Source of the DNA: G965197405 sp965197405
Lineage (GTDB): Bacteria; Chloroflexota; Dehalococcoidia; Lucifugimonadales; JAGWBF01
DNA: 64,000 nt
Direction of reading: 5' to 3'
NCBI GenBank assembly: GCA_965197405.1
Contig: OZ240206.1
Location: 1,798,001-1,862,000, forward strand
The notes beneath the pieces are model-generated. The model did not search any database. It had not been told where the DNA came from and saw only the letters and a program-made list of their open reading frames with translations. The translations under genes were made by a program, and so were the position numbers. Of this stretch, positions 34,873 to 43,363 are shown one piece after another; positions within the stretch are counted from its first letter, which is position 1, and every line of letters begins with the position of its first letter.

Positions 34873-36003
34873 TCAGCTGAGCCTGTGGACGGGGAATACC
34901 AGCTGCTTCAGCTGGTCAACACTCTTTTCGGCGAAGCTCCTGGCCTCTCGACTCATGTCGTCCGGGACCGAGACGGGCATCCCGGCGTCCCGCAGCTGCT
35001 CCAACCCGTATTTCTCCCGGTGCAGGGGAGGAATCTCATCGGGCCATTCCCGACCCATCATTACCCCGTAAGCCAGAGTCCAGCACCGGGCCACCGCGCC
35101 CAGGTCGTACCCGCCCCCTCCCATAGCGAGCCAGGGCAGGCCCATCCGGGCGAACTCCCTCACCGCCTCGACAAAGCCCCGCGAGGACAGCAGCAGGTGA
35201 GTCAGAGGGTCACTGTAGTAGCTGTCAATGCCAAGCTGCGTGACCAGCACGTCGGGTTTGAAGGCTTGCACCAAGGGGGGCACTATCTCCCTGAAGGCCC
35301 AGAGGTAGGTGTCGTCATCCGTGTAGGGATAAAAGGGCAGGTTTACGGAGAACCCCCTGCCGGGACCGGAGCCTATCTCGTCCACGGAGCCTGTCCCAGG
35401 GAAGAGGAACCTGCCCGATTCGTGGAGCGATACGGTCAGCACGCGCTCGGTGTCATAGAAGGCGTTCTGTACGCCGTCGCCGTGGTGAGCGTCAATGTCA
35501 ACGTAGACGACCCTGAGACCCTTGCCGAGGAGGTATTTTATGGCTACTGCCGGGTCGTTGAACACGCAGAAGCCGGAGGCGCTCCCGGCGGCGGCGTGAT
35601 GCAGGCCGCCGGAGATGTTGAAGGCCACGTTAGCTCGCCCGCCGTCCACAAGCTCCGCCGCCACGAGGGTCGCCCCCGTGCTCAGGGCAGCAGCCTCGTA
35701 CATGCCTTCGTATATGGGGTTATCCCCCCCCGCGCTGAAGTTGAACCTGGAGGAAGCGGGCACCCTTTCGCCGCGGCTAAAGCTCTTCACCGCCTCCACG
35801 TACTCGAGGTCGTGGAGGGCGCATATCTCCTCATCCGTTGCCGGCCTCGGCTCCACAAGGGTGGAGTTCTCTCCATCGAAGGCGTTGTAGGCTTCCAGAA
35901 GCTCATAGGTGTGCTGGAGTCGCACGGGCTTCATGGGGTGGTCGGACCTGAGGACGTGGCGGGAAAGGTCGTTGTTGTAAACAAAGGCGGCTTCTCTGTT
36001 CAT
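34873..36003 (-). CDS. Histone deacetylase-family protein (AcuC-like)
   Basis: 376 residues starting at 36003, overlapping the previous stop by ATGA; a longer frame back to 36090 is only read-through of the upstream gene. Zinc deacetylase motifs: GGLHHAAAGSASGFCVFND (His pair), VVYVDIDAHHGDGVQNAFY (Asp and His ligands) and VTQLGIDSYYSDPL (Asp). Bacterial AcuC deacetylates acetyl-CoA synthetase and related proteins; polyamine deacetylase activity is the other option. Forms a unit with the Mut7-C gene. Confidence 0.92.
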   Translation of the reverse strand: MNREAAFVYNNDLSRHVLRSDHPMKPVRLQHTYELLEAYNAFDGENSTLVEPRPATDEEICALHDLEYVEAVKSFSRGERVPASSRFNFSAGGDNPIYEGMYEAAALSTGATLVAAELVDGGRANVAFNISGGLHHAAAGSASGFCVFNDPAVAIKYLLGKGLRVVYVDIDAHHGDGVQNAFYDTERVLTVSLHESGRFLFPGTGSVDEIGSGPGRGFSVNLPFYPYTDDDTYLWAFREIVPPLVQAFKPDVLVTQLGIDSYYSDPLTHLLLSSRGFVEAVREFARMGLPWLAMGGGGYDLGAVARCWTLAYGVMMGREWPDEIPPLHREKYGLEQLRDAGMPVSVPDDMSREARSFAEKSVDQLKQLVFPVHRLS

Positions 36004-36479
36004 AGCTCTCCATTCCGAAGCTGGGCCAGGTCCCTGCGCATATTGGCCCAATGGCTGCCCGGCCAGTATATCTTGCGACAGAGGGGGCATTCCATAAACC
36101 CTTCCTGTGTCTCATAAACGTAAGGAGGGACCTGCTCCTTCACTGACTCCCTCGAAATGTCCACCAGTGACTCGTTGCAGCGGATGCACCTGGAGAACTC
36201 CCTTGAGCTATCGAGGTTGAGGGAGCTGATTACCTGGCGAAGCTGGCCCTTCAAATCGTCGTGCTGGACCAGCACCGCCTTCAAACGGCCGGTGGTCACA
36301 AGGCGTCTCCCGGTGATGCCGCTGTCCCTGGTCACAATTATGCGGTCTTCTCGAAGGGCAATACGCACCAACTCGTTGTCTTCCATGTTGGACGGGAAGA
36401 GGGCATCGTAGCCCATAACTCGCAGCCACTTGGCAAGCCTGCCAACATTCAGGTCTACGACAAATCTGGGCTCGTTCAT
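36000..36479 (-). CDS. Mut7-C RNase-domain protein with zinc ribbon
   Basis: 159 residues: PIN-like Mut7-C domain (FVVDLNVGRLAKWLRVMGYD, DRIIVTRDSGITGRR with catalytic acids) followed by a zinc ribbon (CIRCNESL ... ECPLCRKIYWPGSHW, two CxxC pairs). Such proteins are predicted RNases. It overlaps the corA remnant upstream and the acuC-like gene downstream by 4 nt each, so all three are translationally coupled. Confidence 0.9.
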   Translation of the reverse strand: MNEPRFVVDLNVGRLAKWLRVMGYDALFPSNMEDNELVRIALREDRIIVTRDSGITGRRLVTTGRLKAVLVQHDDLKGQLRQVISSLNLDSSREFSRCIRCNESLVDISRESVKEQVPPYVYETQEGFMECPLCRKIYWPGSHWANMRRDLAQLRNGEL

Positions 36480-36796
36480 AGCTGCATGCAGGGTTGTTTC
36501 ATTGTCACCCCGAGCGAAGCGAGGGGTCTAAAGACCTGGCTGGGCACGGTGAGCCGGGCCTCCTTGTTGAAGATGGGAAAGCGCAGCACCAGAAAGAGAT
36601 AGTCGTCGTAGTCGTCCACCTTGGGAAGCTGGACCCGGCTGAGGCAGTCATCGAGGGCGAGGGGATGAAAATCGTAGGTCCTCTTGAGGTACTCCATCTC
36701 CGCAAGGGTCGGCATCTCCACGTCGAGCCAGGAGACGGACTCGTGTGCTATCTTCTTTACGCTAACTTGTTGTTGGGCCTGCCCCAGCGTAGTCAT
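36476..36796 (-). pseudogene. Truncated CorA-type magnesium transporter
   Basis: The first ~88 residues match the cytoplasmic N-terminal domain of CorA (SWLDVEMPTLAEMEYLKRTY, HPLALDDCLSRVQLPKVDDY, DYLFLVLRFPIF). After PSQV the sequence becomes that of a family B repeat (36490-36538) read through as FRPLASLGVTMKQPC, and the frame ends. The membrane helices and GMN motif are gone. The stop generated by the repeat overlaps the start of the Mut7-C gene as ATGA. Confidence 0.85.
36490..36538. repeat. Family B repeat arm (B2) inside corA remnant
   Basis: GTCACCCCGAGCGAAGCGAG followed by GGGTCTAAAG is one arm of the family B palindromic repeat. It supplies the last codons and the stop of the truncated corA. 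Confidence 0.75.
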
Positions 36797-37160
36797 AGTT
36801 TACCGGCTATCTATCGGAGAGATTCGAGGGACGGACGACACATGAACGCCAGCGTGTCTGCGCTAGTTGAGTCTAGTGAAATTCCGCCCGGCGGTCAAGG
36901 TGCACGCGTCCCTTCGCGTATTCTGGAATACGCATATAGTATACTACTAGCACAGGGGCTTCAATTCTCGACGCCAGATGAATACAGGCCCCCGCCGCGT
37001 GTCATTCCGAGCGCAGCGAGGAATCTAAAATGCTTGGATAGCAGCACGCCTAAGAAGGCAAGGACTTTAGACCCCTCGCTTCGCTCGGGGTGACAATCGA
37101 AAGGCCCTGACTGCTAGTGTGTCTCTGTTGGTATTGAATTTCTTTACTGAAGGAGGGTGC
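36797..37160. repeat. Intergenic region with long family B repeat (B3)
   Basis: 36953-37115 is a long copy nearly identical over about 160 bp to 51606-51795. It begins CTTCAATTCTCGACGCC, contains GTCATTCCGAGCGCAGCGAG and ends with CTCGGGGTGACAATCGAAAG; the outer arms are inverted repeats. The rest holds no recognisable feature. Confidence 0.7.
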
Positions 37161-37535
37161 ATGACTACGGATGAGAAACAGGCGTACATAGAGAAGATTC
37201 AGAGGGAGCGGGGCTATGTGCTTGAGATGCACAGGATCATGGTGGAAGCGGACCTGGAATGGGTCAAAGCCTACGACCCCTTCATAGAGGCCAGCTACAC
37301 GGGCCAGCGACTCCTCGACCGCAAGACGAAGGAGCTACTACAGATTGCGGTGGAGTCGGCCCTGAGGGCGGACGTGGAGCAAATCCAGGCCCATGTGAGG
37401 GTGGCCCTGAACAACGGCGCCACGCCCCGGGAGATACTGGAGGCCCTGCAATCGGTGGTGATGCCTATGGGTATGCTGGCCTTCCGGCGGGGCCTCCAGG
37501 CCCTGGTCGCCGAGGTGGACATCCAGGAGATATAG
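37161..37535 (+). CDS. Carboxymuconolactone decarboxylase (AhpD-like) family protein lacking the CxxC
   Basis: 124 residues, start ATG 37161 after AAGGAGG. The all-helical CMD/AhpD fold is indicated by LLDRKTKELLQIAVESALRADVEQIQAHVRVALNNGATPREILEAL. Where peroxidase members carry C-x-x-C-x-x-x-H this protein has RADVEQIQAH, with His retained but no Cys. A redox role is therefore unlikely; a decarboxylase- or lyase-like role, or a structural one, is more probable. Monocistronic. Confidence 0.87.
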   Translation: MTTDEKQAYIEKIQRERGYVLEMHRIMVEADLEWVKAYDPFIEASYTGQRLLDRKTKELLQIAVESALRADVEQIQAHVRVALNNGATPREILEALQSVVMPMGMLAFRRGLQALVAEVDIQEI

Positions 37536-37627
37536 ATACGGGGTAGATAAAGGACGCTCCGGCTGCCCATTCGCTCCTGACAAAAGCCAAGAGAAAGACT
37601 GGCCCGGGGTATAGGGGCCGGCCCCGT

Positions 37628-38410
37628 CTATTCCTCGGCCACGACATAGTTTCTGAGGGTGCCGATGCCGCTAATCTCCACCTCTATCACGTCCCCGGAC
37701 GTCATGTTCTCCGTAGCGCCCTCGGTGCCCATCCACAGCACGTCGCCGGGATAGAGGGTTATGTACTTGCTAATCTCGCTGATGTAGGTTGCCGTATCGA
37801 AGATCATGGTCCCGGTGTTGAACTGGGAGATGGTCTTGCCGTTCAACCGTATGGTGGTCTCGAGGTCGGTCGGGTCCAGGCCGGTGGCGATCCAGGGACC
37901 CATAGGCTTGAAGGTGTCGGAGTTCTTGGCCCGCCACATGGTACGGTCATCCCGCTGCCAGGCGCGCTCGCTGATGTCGTTGCCTATGGTATAGCCCAGG
38001 ACGCAACTCAGGGCATCCTCCTTCGATAGATGCTTGGCCTTCTTGCCGATAACGGCTACCAGCTCTCCCTCGTACTGGAACTCCCCCGAGGAGTCCTTGG
38101 GCATGATGATGTTCTCCTCGTGGGCTATGATGGCGTTTACAGCCCTGTACCCCACGTCCGCCTTCTTGGGTATGTTGGGCTGCGTACCCGCATGCTGCGC
38201 CGCCCAGGTGATATGCTCCGGGTAATTGATGCCTGCGGCATAGAATGTGGGCGGGATAACGGGCGCCAGCAGCTTCACCTCGCTCAGAGGATGGCTGGTG
38301 GAGGTCGCAGTATAGGTCGCGAAGGGACTGCCCGAGACCTCGGCCACTCTGTCCTCCTCTATTATCCCGTAGCTGACCTTTTGACCTGCCTGGAAGCGGC
38401 ACCATTTCAT
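37628..38410 (-). CDS. Fumarylacetoacetate hydrolase family protein
   Basis: 260 residues starting at 38410 (AGAGAGGAAAAG upstream). FAH fold with metal-binding acids in HEENIIMPKDS, QYEGELVAVIGK and VLGYTIGNDISER. C-terminal LYPGDVLWMGTEGATENMTSGDVIEVEISGIG is typical. Members hydrolyse or decarboxylate beta-diketo acids, or hydrate 2-oxo acids in aromatic and sugar-acid degradation. Divergent from the NHL protein gene with about 200 bp between. Confidence 0.9.
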   Translation of the reverse strand: MKWCRFQAGQKVSYGIIEEDRVAEVSGSPFATYTATSTSHPLSEVKLLAPVIPPTFYAAGINYPEHITWAAQHAGTQPNIPKKADVGYRAVNAIIAHEENIIMPKDSSGEFQYEGELVAVIGKKAKHLSKEDALSCVLGYTIGNDISERAWQRDDRTMWRAKNSDTFKPMGPWIATGLDPTDLETTIRLNGKTISQFNTGTMIFDTATYISEISKYITLYPGDVLWMGTEGATENMTSGDVIEVEISGIGTLRNYVVAEE

Positions 38411-38613
38411 AGTCTTTTCCTCTCTATCTGGTCTATCTGGCGAGTCCCGACGCGCAAGTTGGAAGCATTTCCCATTTTCACACTCAGCCCCCCTGCGGTC
38501 AAGCGGTGTGGCAGATAACCAGCGCTTGACGGCCCTGGGAGGCGTCACTACAATTGCCCTCATCAGGCCCCCATCCGGCCCCGTCAGTCCCATCAGTGAG
38601 GAGGTGGCTTCAC

Positions 38614-39447
38614 ATGGCGATCACCATAGGCATGGGCCAATACGTCTACGAGTATCACGGCGATTGGGCGCGACTCCCCCGGGGACAGAGCTTTCAGGTC
38701 CCCAGCGCAGTGGCCGTGGACTCCCAGGATAGGGTATACGTGTTTCAGCGAAGCGGTCCGCCCGTCATGGTCTTCGACCGGGACGGGTACTTCCTGGACG
38801 CATGGCCCCGGCGCTCCGGAGAGTTGGAGGACGCCCATCACATCTACATCAGCCCTGACGACCACGTATTTCTTGCCGATAGGGACGCCCACCAGGTGTT
38901 GAAGTACACCACCGGGGGAGAGCTGCTGATGGCCCTTGGGACTCGTCACAGGGCCTCGCTGCAGGAGCCTTTCAACCACCCTGCCGATATAGCGGTCGCG
39001 CCTTCCGGAGACATATACGTCTCGGACGGCTACGGCAATTCCAGCGTGCACAGGTTCTCGCCGGACGGCACGTACATCTCCTCCTTCGGCAGCCCGGGCA
39101 GCGGCCCGGGGCAGTTCAAGGTCCCCCACAGCCTGCGCGTGTCCAGGGATGGCCGGGTGTTCGTGTGCGACCGGGAGAACGACCGCGTGCAGGTGTTCAC
39201 CGGGGACGGCGAATACGTCACCCAGTGGACGGACTTCAAAGGGCCGATGGGCATACACATTGACTCCAACCAGATTGCCTACGTCACCGACCAGGTCCCC
39301 CGCCTGAGCGTACTCAACCTCGATGGAGAGCTGCTGGCGCGGGGACGCACCTTCGAGTTCGGGCACAATGTGTACGGCGACTCCCGGGGGGACCTCTACG
39401 CCGTTGACGTGGCAAACCAGAGGCTACAGAAGTTCGCCAAGGTATAA
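38614..39447 (+). CDS. NHL-repeat six-bladed beta-propeller protein
   Basis: 277 residues from ATG 38614, with GAGGAGG upstream. Repeated blades read VAVDSQDRVYVFQRSG, IYISPDDHVFLADRDAHQVLKY, IAVAPSGDIYVSDGYGNSSVHRFSPDG, LRVSRDGRVFVCDRENDRVQVF, the NHL signature. No signal peptide. Some members are peptidyl-amidating lyase-like, others are scaffolds; function here unknown. Faces away from the FAH gene. Confidence 0.87.
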   Translation: MAITIGMGQYVYEYHGDWARLPRGQSFQVPSAVAVDSQDRVYVFQRSGPPVMVFDRDGYFLDAWPRRSGELEDAHHIYISPDDHVFLADRDAHQVLKYTTGGELLMALGTRHRASLQEPFNHPADIAVAPSGDIYVSDGYGNSSVHRFSPDGTYISSFGSPGSGPGQFKVPHSLRVSRDGRVFVCDRENDRVQVFTGDGEYVTQWTDFKGPMGIHIDSNQIAYVTDQVPRLSVLNLDGELLARGRTFEFGHNVYGDSRGDLYAVDVANQRLQKFAKV

Positions 39448-39806
39448 CGGCCAGGCGGGGGGCTTCGCCAAAGCAGGGCGGGTACGGCGGGTGTGCCCGC
39501 CGCGCGGTTCATAGGAAATGCTAGTTGGCCTTCCCACCGTCACTCCCGCTTTCGCGGGAGTCCAGGGGCGGCGGGGACATGGATAGCCGTTCCCCGTTTG
39601 CACGGAGACAAGCTTCACGGGTATGACGAAGGGTATTTTCATGGTAATACAGGTCCCCATCGCACGTCATTCCGAACGGGGCACTTCGACAAGCTCAGGA
39701 TAAACTGCACGGAGTGAGGAATATCAAGGGTAGGCTTATTCGAGAGCATGGATTTTTAGATTCCTCGCTGCGCTCGGAATGGCATCAGAGGGGTTGTAGG
39801 CTATTT
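39448..39806. repeat. Intergenic region with family A (A2) and family B (B4) repeats
   Basis: 39527-39648 is a family A copy ending GGGTATTTTCATGGTAAT. Directly next to it, 39665-39784, is a family B copy (CGTCATTCCGAACGG ... TTCCTCGCTGCGCTCGGAAT). The left arm of B4 is interrupted by about 30 bases containing CACTTCGACAAGCTCAGG, a further micro-insertion type. The region separates convergent genes. Confidence 0.65.
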
Positions 39807-40823
39807 TCATAGTGAGCCGTCGAAGGAGCGCAGCTTGAGGTGCCTGTCGAAAAACTCGACCATTCGCCGGCAATACTCCTCCCGGTGGTCGTTGATCCCA
39901 TTGACATGCTGGCTGCCCTCCACAAGCCACAGCTCTTTCGGTTCACGGGCCGCGGCCAAGAGGGTCTCGCTGTTGCCCGGCGACAGGAACTTGTCCTCCA
40001 TCCCGTGAATCAAGAGGACGGCCCTCGGGCTGATAGCGGGTATGTCGTCCTTCGGCACCACGCCATCGGGGGAGATTCCCAGCCGCCACCTGATAATCTG
40101 GACGGCGACGGGGGCGCAGGGGAAGGTCGGCAGGCCGGTGACGGTGGTGAAGGCTTCCTTCACCACCTTGGACGCGGACTCGTAGGGAGAATCCGCGATG
40201 GTGGCCTTTATCTCCGGCGTCTTGGCCGCAGCGAGTATGGCCGCCACCGCTCCCATAGATATGCCAAGGCTGCCCAGGCGCTCCGTGTCCACGTCAGGCC
40301 GGGTCTTCAGGTACTCCACGGCAGCCACCGCGTCCCGCTGCTCGTAGAAACCCAGGGTCACGGCGTCGCCGTCGCTGTCCCCGCTGCTGCGAAAGTCGAA
40401 GAGAAACACCGAATAACCGGCGCGGTTCAAAACGTCGGCGTGGTCCAACATCTGCTGACGGCGGCACCCATAGCCATGCAGGAGCAAAATAGTCCCGACG
40501 CTCTGCCCGGGAATGAACCACCCGACCCGCCGGCCATCTCCCGGTACTGGGAAGGACACAAGCTGGGCTGCCGCCTGCAAAGCCGGATAGTCCTCCAGCC
40601 CAGGCATGTCCTCGCACGGTGGCGGGTGGACAGCCTTGTCCGCCGCAACCCAGCAGACCCTACCCAGGAGCAGCGCGTAAAGGACGACCAGCCCCCCGGC
40701 AGAGACGGCCAACGCTGCGAGCGTGACAGGCCCCCCCCCGGTTGCCGACAGGACCGCGATGGCGGCTACCAGGCCGGCGAGGCCCATGCTCATAGCCAGC
40801 GTTACGGCTCGCAGTGGCCTCAA
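39807..40823 (-). CDS. Membrane-anchored alpha/beta hydrolase
   Basis: 338 residues with two hydrophobic segments at the N terminus (~8-27, ~33-55) and an alpha/beta hydrolase domain: TILLLHGYGCRRQQML, VFLFDFRSSGDSDGD, nucleophile Ser in LGISMGAVAAI, Asp in IHGMEDKFLSPG, His in EGSQHVNG. The layout resembles BEM46/YqkD-type serine esterases attached to the membrane. It follows plsY by 18 bp and is likely co-transcribed with it. Confidence 0.88.
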   Translation of the reverse strand: MRPLRAVTLAMSMGLAGLVAAIAVLSATGGGPVTLAALAVSAGGLVVLYALLLGRVCWVAADKAVHPPPCEDMPGLEDYPALQAAAQLVSFPVPGDGRRVGWFIPGQSVGTILLLHGYGCRRQQMLDHADVLNRAGYSVFLFDFRSSGDSDGDAVTLGFYEQRDAVAAVEYLKTRPDVDTERLGSLGISMGAVAAILAAAKTPEIKATIADSPYESASKVVKEAFTTVTGLPTFPCAPVAVQIIRWRLGISPDGVVPKDDIPAISPRAVLLIHGMEDKFLSPGNSETLLAAAREPKELWLVEGSQHVNGINDHREEYCRRMVEFFDRHLKLRSFDGSL

Positions 40824-40841
40824 CCCTGTCTTCCCCCAAGA

Positions 40842-41477
40842 CTATCGCCCATCTGTTGAGCGGACCTTGTAATAGAGCTTGGGTTCCGTACCCTGGACCA
40901 CGTTCTTCAAACGCGGCGCGTGCCGGATGAACACCAGGACCGCCAGGGCGTCGGTGAAGGGGGTCACCTCCGGGGAGATGAAGTGGGCCACAATAGCGGC
41001 GACGACTGTGCCCATGATCTGGCCCAATACCATCAATCGCGTGGTGAGCATGGTGGCGAAGAAGGCCCCGACCCATACCGGGACCAGCAGGGGAGCAAAG
41101 TAGAGAAGGAAGGGGGTGGAGGTCGCTATACCCTTGCCGCCCTTGAACTTGAGAAACACGGAGTAGTTATGGCCAGCCACGGCCAGAACGCCACCGACGG
41201 CGGCGCCCGTCTGCGGGTCCACGCCGAGGGCCTGGGCCATATACCTGCCTACGAAGAGCGCCGCCGCCCCCTTCAGCATGTCGCCTGCCAGCACCAACAT
41301 GGTCAGGGGCTTGGAGTTGGTGGCCCTGTGGGTGTTCATAGTCCCCACGTTGGCGGTGCCGTAGTCGAGGATGTTTTTCCCGGCAAAGCGCTTGACGACC
41401 ATGTAGGCGGTGGGGAATGCGCCCAGAAGATAACCGGCGACGGCTATCGCTATATACGCGCCTACCTCGCCGTACAT
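40842..41477 (-). CDS. plsY: Glycerol-3-phosphate acyltransferase
   Basis: 211-residue integral membrane protein of the PlsY family, using acyl-phosphate to acylate glycerol 3-phosphate in phospholipid synthesis. Family motifs: DYGTANVGTMNTHRA (variant of SGNxGxTNxxR), KGAAALFVGRY and GHNYSVFLKFKGGKGIATS. Five or more hydrophobic segments. Start ATG 41477 after GAGAGG. The first motif departs from the usual SGNIGATN, so a divergent homologue is possible. Confidence 0.88.
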   Translation of the reverse strand: MYGEVGAYIAIAVAGYLLGAFPTAYMVVKRFAGKNILDYGTANVGTMNTHRATNSKPLTMLVLAGDMLKGAAALFVGRYMAQALGVDPQTGAAVGGVLAVAGHNYSVFLKFKGGKGIATSTPFLLYFAPLLVPVWVGAFFATMLTTRLMVLGQIMGTVVAAIVAHFISPEVTPFTDALAVLVFIRHAPRLKNVVQGTEPKLYYKVRSTDGR

Positions 41478-41623
41478 GGATACCTCTCACGGGACACGCC
41501 GACCTGCTGGTGGAAGTCGTCATGAGGGGCGGCGGGTCCTGGCCTCACTACCGGCCCTCCCGGGCTGGTCCCTTCAACCATTGGCATTGGCAGCTTTGTC
41601 ATGGGTCGTTAGCATTGTGGACT

Positions 41624-42253
41624 TCAAGGGGATGGCCCGGGGACTTCCCCAGTCCCGATCATGCTGTCACGGGTGACCAGCGCCGCCAGGGCCTCCTCGC
41701 CCATGTTTCCGGTCCCTGCCGGCCGCCTGGGCAAGACCAGATACCGCACCTCGGCGGTGGCGTCCACCACCCGGACCTCCACCCTATCGTCTATCTCAAG
41801 GCCGAACTCCCTCAAGACGGCGCGCGGCTCCCTGACCGCCCGCGACCTGTAAACCTCGCTCTTGTACCACTCAGGGGGCGGGCCCAGCAGGGGTATGGGG
41901 TAGCAGGAACACAGGGTGCACACGGCAAGGTAGTGGACTGAATCCGTGTTCTCCACCACCTGAACGTTCTGGAGGCGTTTGGGGATGGCGATACCCATTT
42001 CGCCCAGGGCTTCCTTGCCGTTCTTCAGCAGGCGCTGCTTGAAATCGGCGTCAAGCCAGGCCCTGGCAATCACCCTGGCCCCAATGGAGGGGTCCTGCTC
42101 TTCGCCCTCCTTGAGGACATCCAGGATCTCCTGGGCCGTTATGATTCCCTTGTCCATGAGAAGGTTGCTCAGGGCGATGATGCGCTTCTCGTAGTAGGTC
42201 TCCTCGTGGTCCTCCAGAGGGATGTGTAATGGGTCGTGGTCAACCTCGGCCAT
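41624..42253 (-). CDS. Nitrile hydratase alpha-type subunit (cobalt-type motif)
   Basis: 209 residues with metal-binding VCTLCSC at 111-117 (Cys112, Cys115, Cys117), whose Thr marks cobalt-type nitrile hydratase or the thiocyanate hydrolase gamma subunit. Further family blocks: EQDPSIGARVIARAWLDADFKQRLL and GPPPEWYKSEVYRSRAVREPRAVLREFG. With the beta-type gene upstream it should hydrate nitriles to amides. The amidase at 60.5 kb could complete the route. Start after AAGGAGGGG. No P47K-type activator is seen nearby. Confidence 0.92.
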   Translation of the reverse strand: MAEVDHDPLHIPLEDHEETYYEKRIIALSNLLMDKGIITAQEILDVLKEGEEQDPSIGARVIARAWLDADFKQRLLKNGKEALGEMGIAIPKRLQNVQVVENTDSVHYLAVCTLCSCYPIPLLGPPPEWYKSEVYRSRAVREPRAVLREFGLEIDDRVEVRVVDATAEVRYLVLPRRPAGTGNMGEEALAALVTRDSMIGTGEVPGPSP

Positions 42254-42327
42254 CGGTTCCCCTCCTTGGCTGAAAAATGGGGGCTGAAAAATGCGGAAGT
42301 CCCGTTGGGCGGAGACGCCGGGTGTGG

Positions 42328-42804
42328 CTAGGGCGGCGACACCATCGGGTGGGGCGTTCCCTTACTTTGAAAATCGAACTCCGCGACCAGTCTGCGGGAC
42401 TCGTCTATGTTCATAATGCCCTTACGGGCCAGGAGGAACTGGAGGGCTGCGACGCGTCTCTCGTAGTACGTTAGCTCGTGCTCGCCCCTGTCTATGGGCC
42501 GGGCGTCGGCTCTCTCCTGGACAACCGGGGCCAGCCAGTCTTCCCAGACATCCACAAGCACCCGGTCATGTACAAAGTCCGGGTCTTCGTCGTAGAGGTG
42601 GGCCATGTGGAAGGACACGCAATAGAGGGGCAGCGCAGGCTCGCCGGTCCCGCCGTAGGAAAGGTCCGTGGGGTTTCCGGCGGGACCGTGGTGGTAGACG
42701 ACCACCCCCTTCTTGCCGCGGATGAAGTAGGGGGTCCTGTTCGTGCCGCCTGGGACCTCCGTCTTGACCATAACCCTGTCACCAACGTTGAAGCTGTTCG
42801 TCAT
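42328..42804 (-). CDS. Nitrile hydratase beta-type subunit with rearranged domain order
   Basis: 158 residues from the ATG at 42804. The SH3-like domain of beta subunits comes first (FNVGDRVMVKTEVPGGTNRTPYFIRGKKGVVVYHHG, LYCVSFHMAHLY, VLVDVWEDWL). A helical segment like the N-terminal part of canonical beta subunits (HELTYYERRVAALQFLLARKGI) comes last. Canonical beta subunits have the helical half first and the SH3 half last. The tail also resembles the N terminus of the adjacent alpha subunit (EETYYEKRIIALSNLLMDKGI). Gene order beta-alpha, 74-bp gap. Confidence 0.85.
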   Translation of the reverse strand: MTNSFNVGDRVMVKTEVPGGTNRTPYFIRGKKGVVVYHHGPAGNPTDLSYGGTGEPALPLYCVSFHMAHLYDEDPDFVHDRVLVDVWEDWLAPVVQERADARPIDRGEHELTYYERRVAALQFLLARKGIMNIDESRRLVAEFDFQSKGTPHPMVSPP

Positions 42805-42819
42805 TTGCCGTCCTTCCAC

Positions 42820-43205
42820 CTCCAGAATGAGAGAAACCCCCAGGCAAGGCCGATTTTATCAGCAGCATATACCCAGGTCAACATGAATTTATGGCGCACT
42901 CAGGGTCTTTTGATTCTCGACGCTACCTGTCTGCTATCAGGCAGGGGTGAATAAAGGCCCTCGCCGCGTGTCATTCCGAACGGAGCGAAGCGGAGTGAGG
43001 AATCTCAGACGTGGGCTTATTCGAGAGCATGGATTTTTAGATTCCTCGCTGCGCTCGGAATGACATAAACGGGGCTGCAGGTGGCCTGCCTCCAGCAGGC
43101 AGGCGTCAGGTAGGGACGACGCAGAGGAAACTCAACCACCTGAATGGAAACGCCATCGCGGGATGCTTGAAGTGGAGTTGGGCATGTGGTATCTTTAAGG
43201 CAGGT
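42820..43205. repeat. Intergenic region with family B repeat (B5), micro-hairpins and tRNA promoter
   Basis: 42969-43064 is a family B copy (GTCATTCCGAACGGAGCG ... TCGCTGCGCTCGGAATGAC). Upstream, at about 42923-42946, a short hairpin (CCTGTCTGCTATCAGGCAGG) interrupts the same repeat. At 43084-43104 an 8-bp perfect hairpin GCCTGCCT/AGGCAGGC occurs. TTGAAG at 43167-43172 and TATCTT at 43190-43195, 17 nt apart, are the likely tRNA-Pro promoter. Confidence 0.6.
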
Positions 43206-43282
43206 CGGGGCGTGGCGCAGCCCGGGAGCGCACCTGCATGGGGTGCAGGGGGTCGCCAGTTCAAATCTGGCCGCCCCGACCA
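43206..43282 (+). tRNA. tRNA-Pro (GGG)
   Basis: Full cloverleaf: acceptor CGGGGCG/CGCCCCG, D stem GCGC/GCGC, anticodon stem CCTGC/GCAGG with loop ATGGGGT (anticodon GGG), T arm GCCAG-TTCAAAT-CTGGC, discriminator A and encoded CCA at 43280-43282. Confidence 0.97.
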
Positions 43283-43363
43283 GTAAAACAAGAGAACTAC
43301 ACACGATTTTACGCACATACCCCCTTGAGCCACCCCAATCCATGCAAATGACAGTTGCATCAT

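Noticed and set aside
34885..36117. 410-codon plus-strand open frame opposite the AcuC-like gene
   Set aside because: Antisense shadow; deacetylase motifs are on the minus strand.
43017..43343. Minus-strand open frame reading GAARFELATPCTPCRCAPG
   Set aside because: It runs antisense through tRNA-Pro; this peptide is a familiar artefact of translating a tRNA on the wrong strand.
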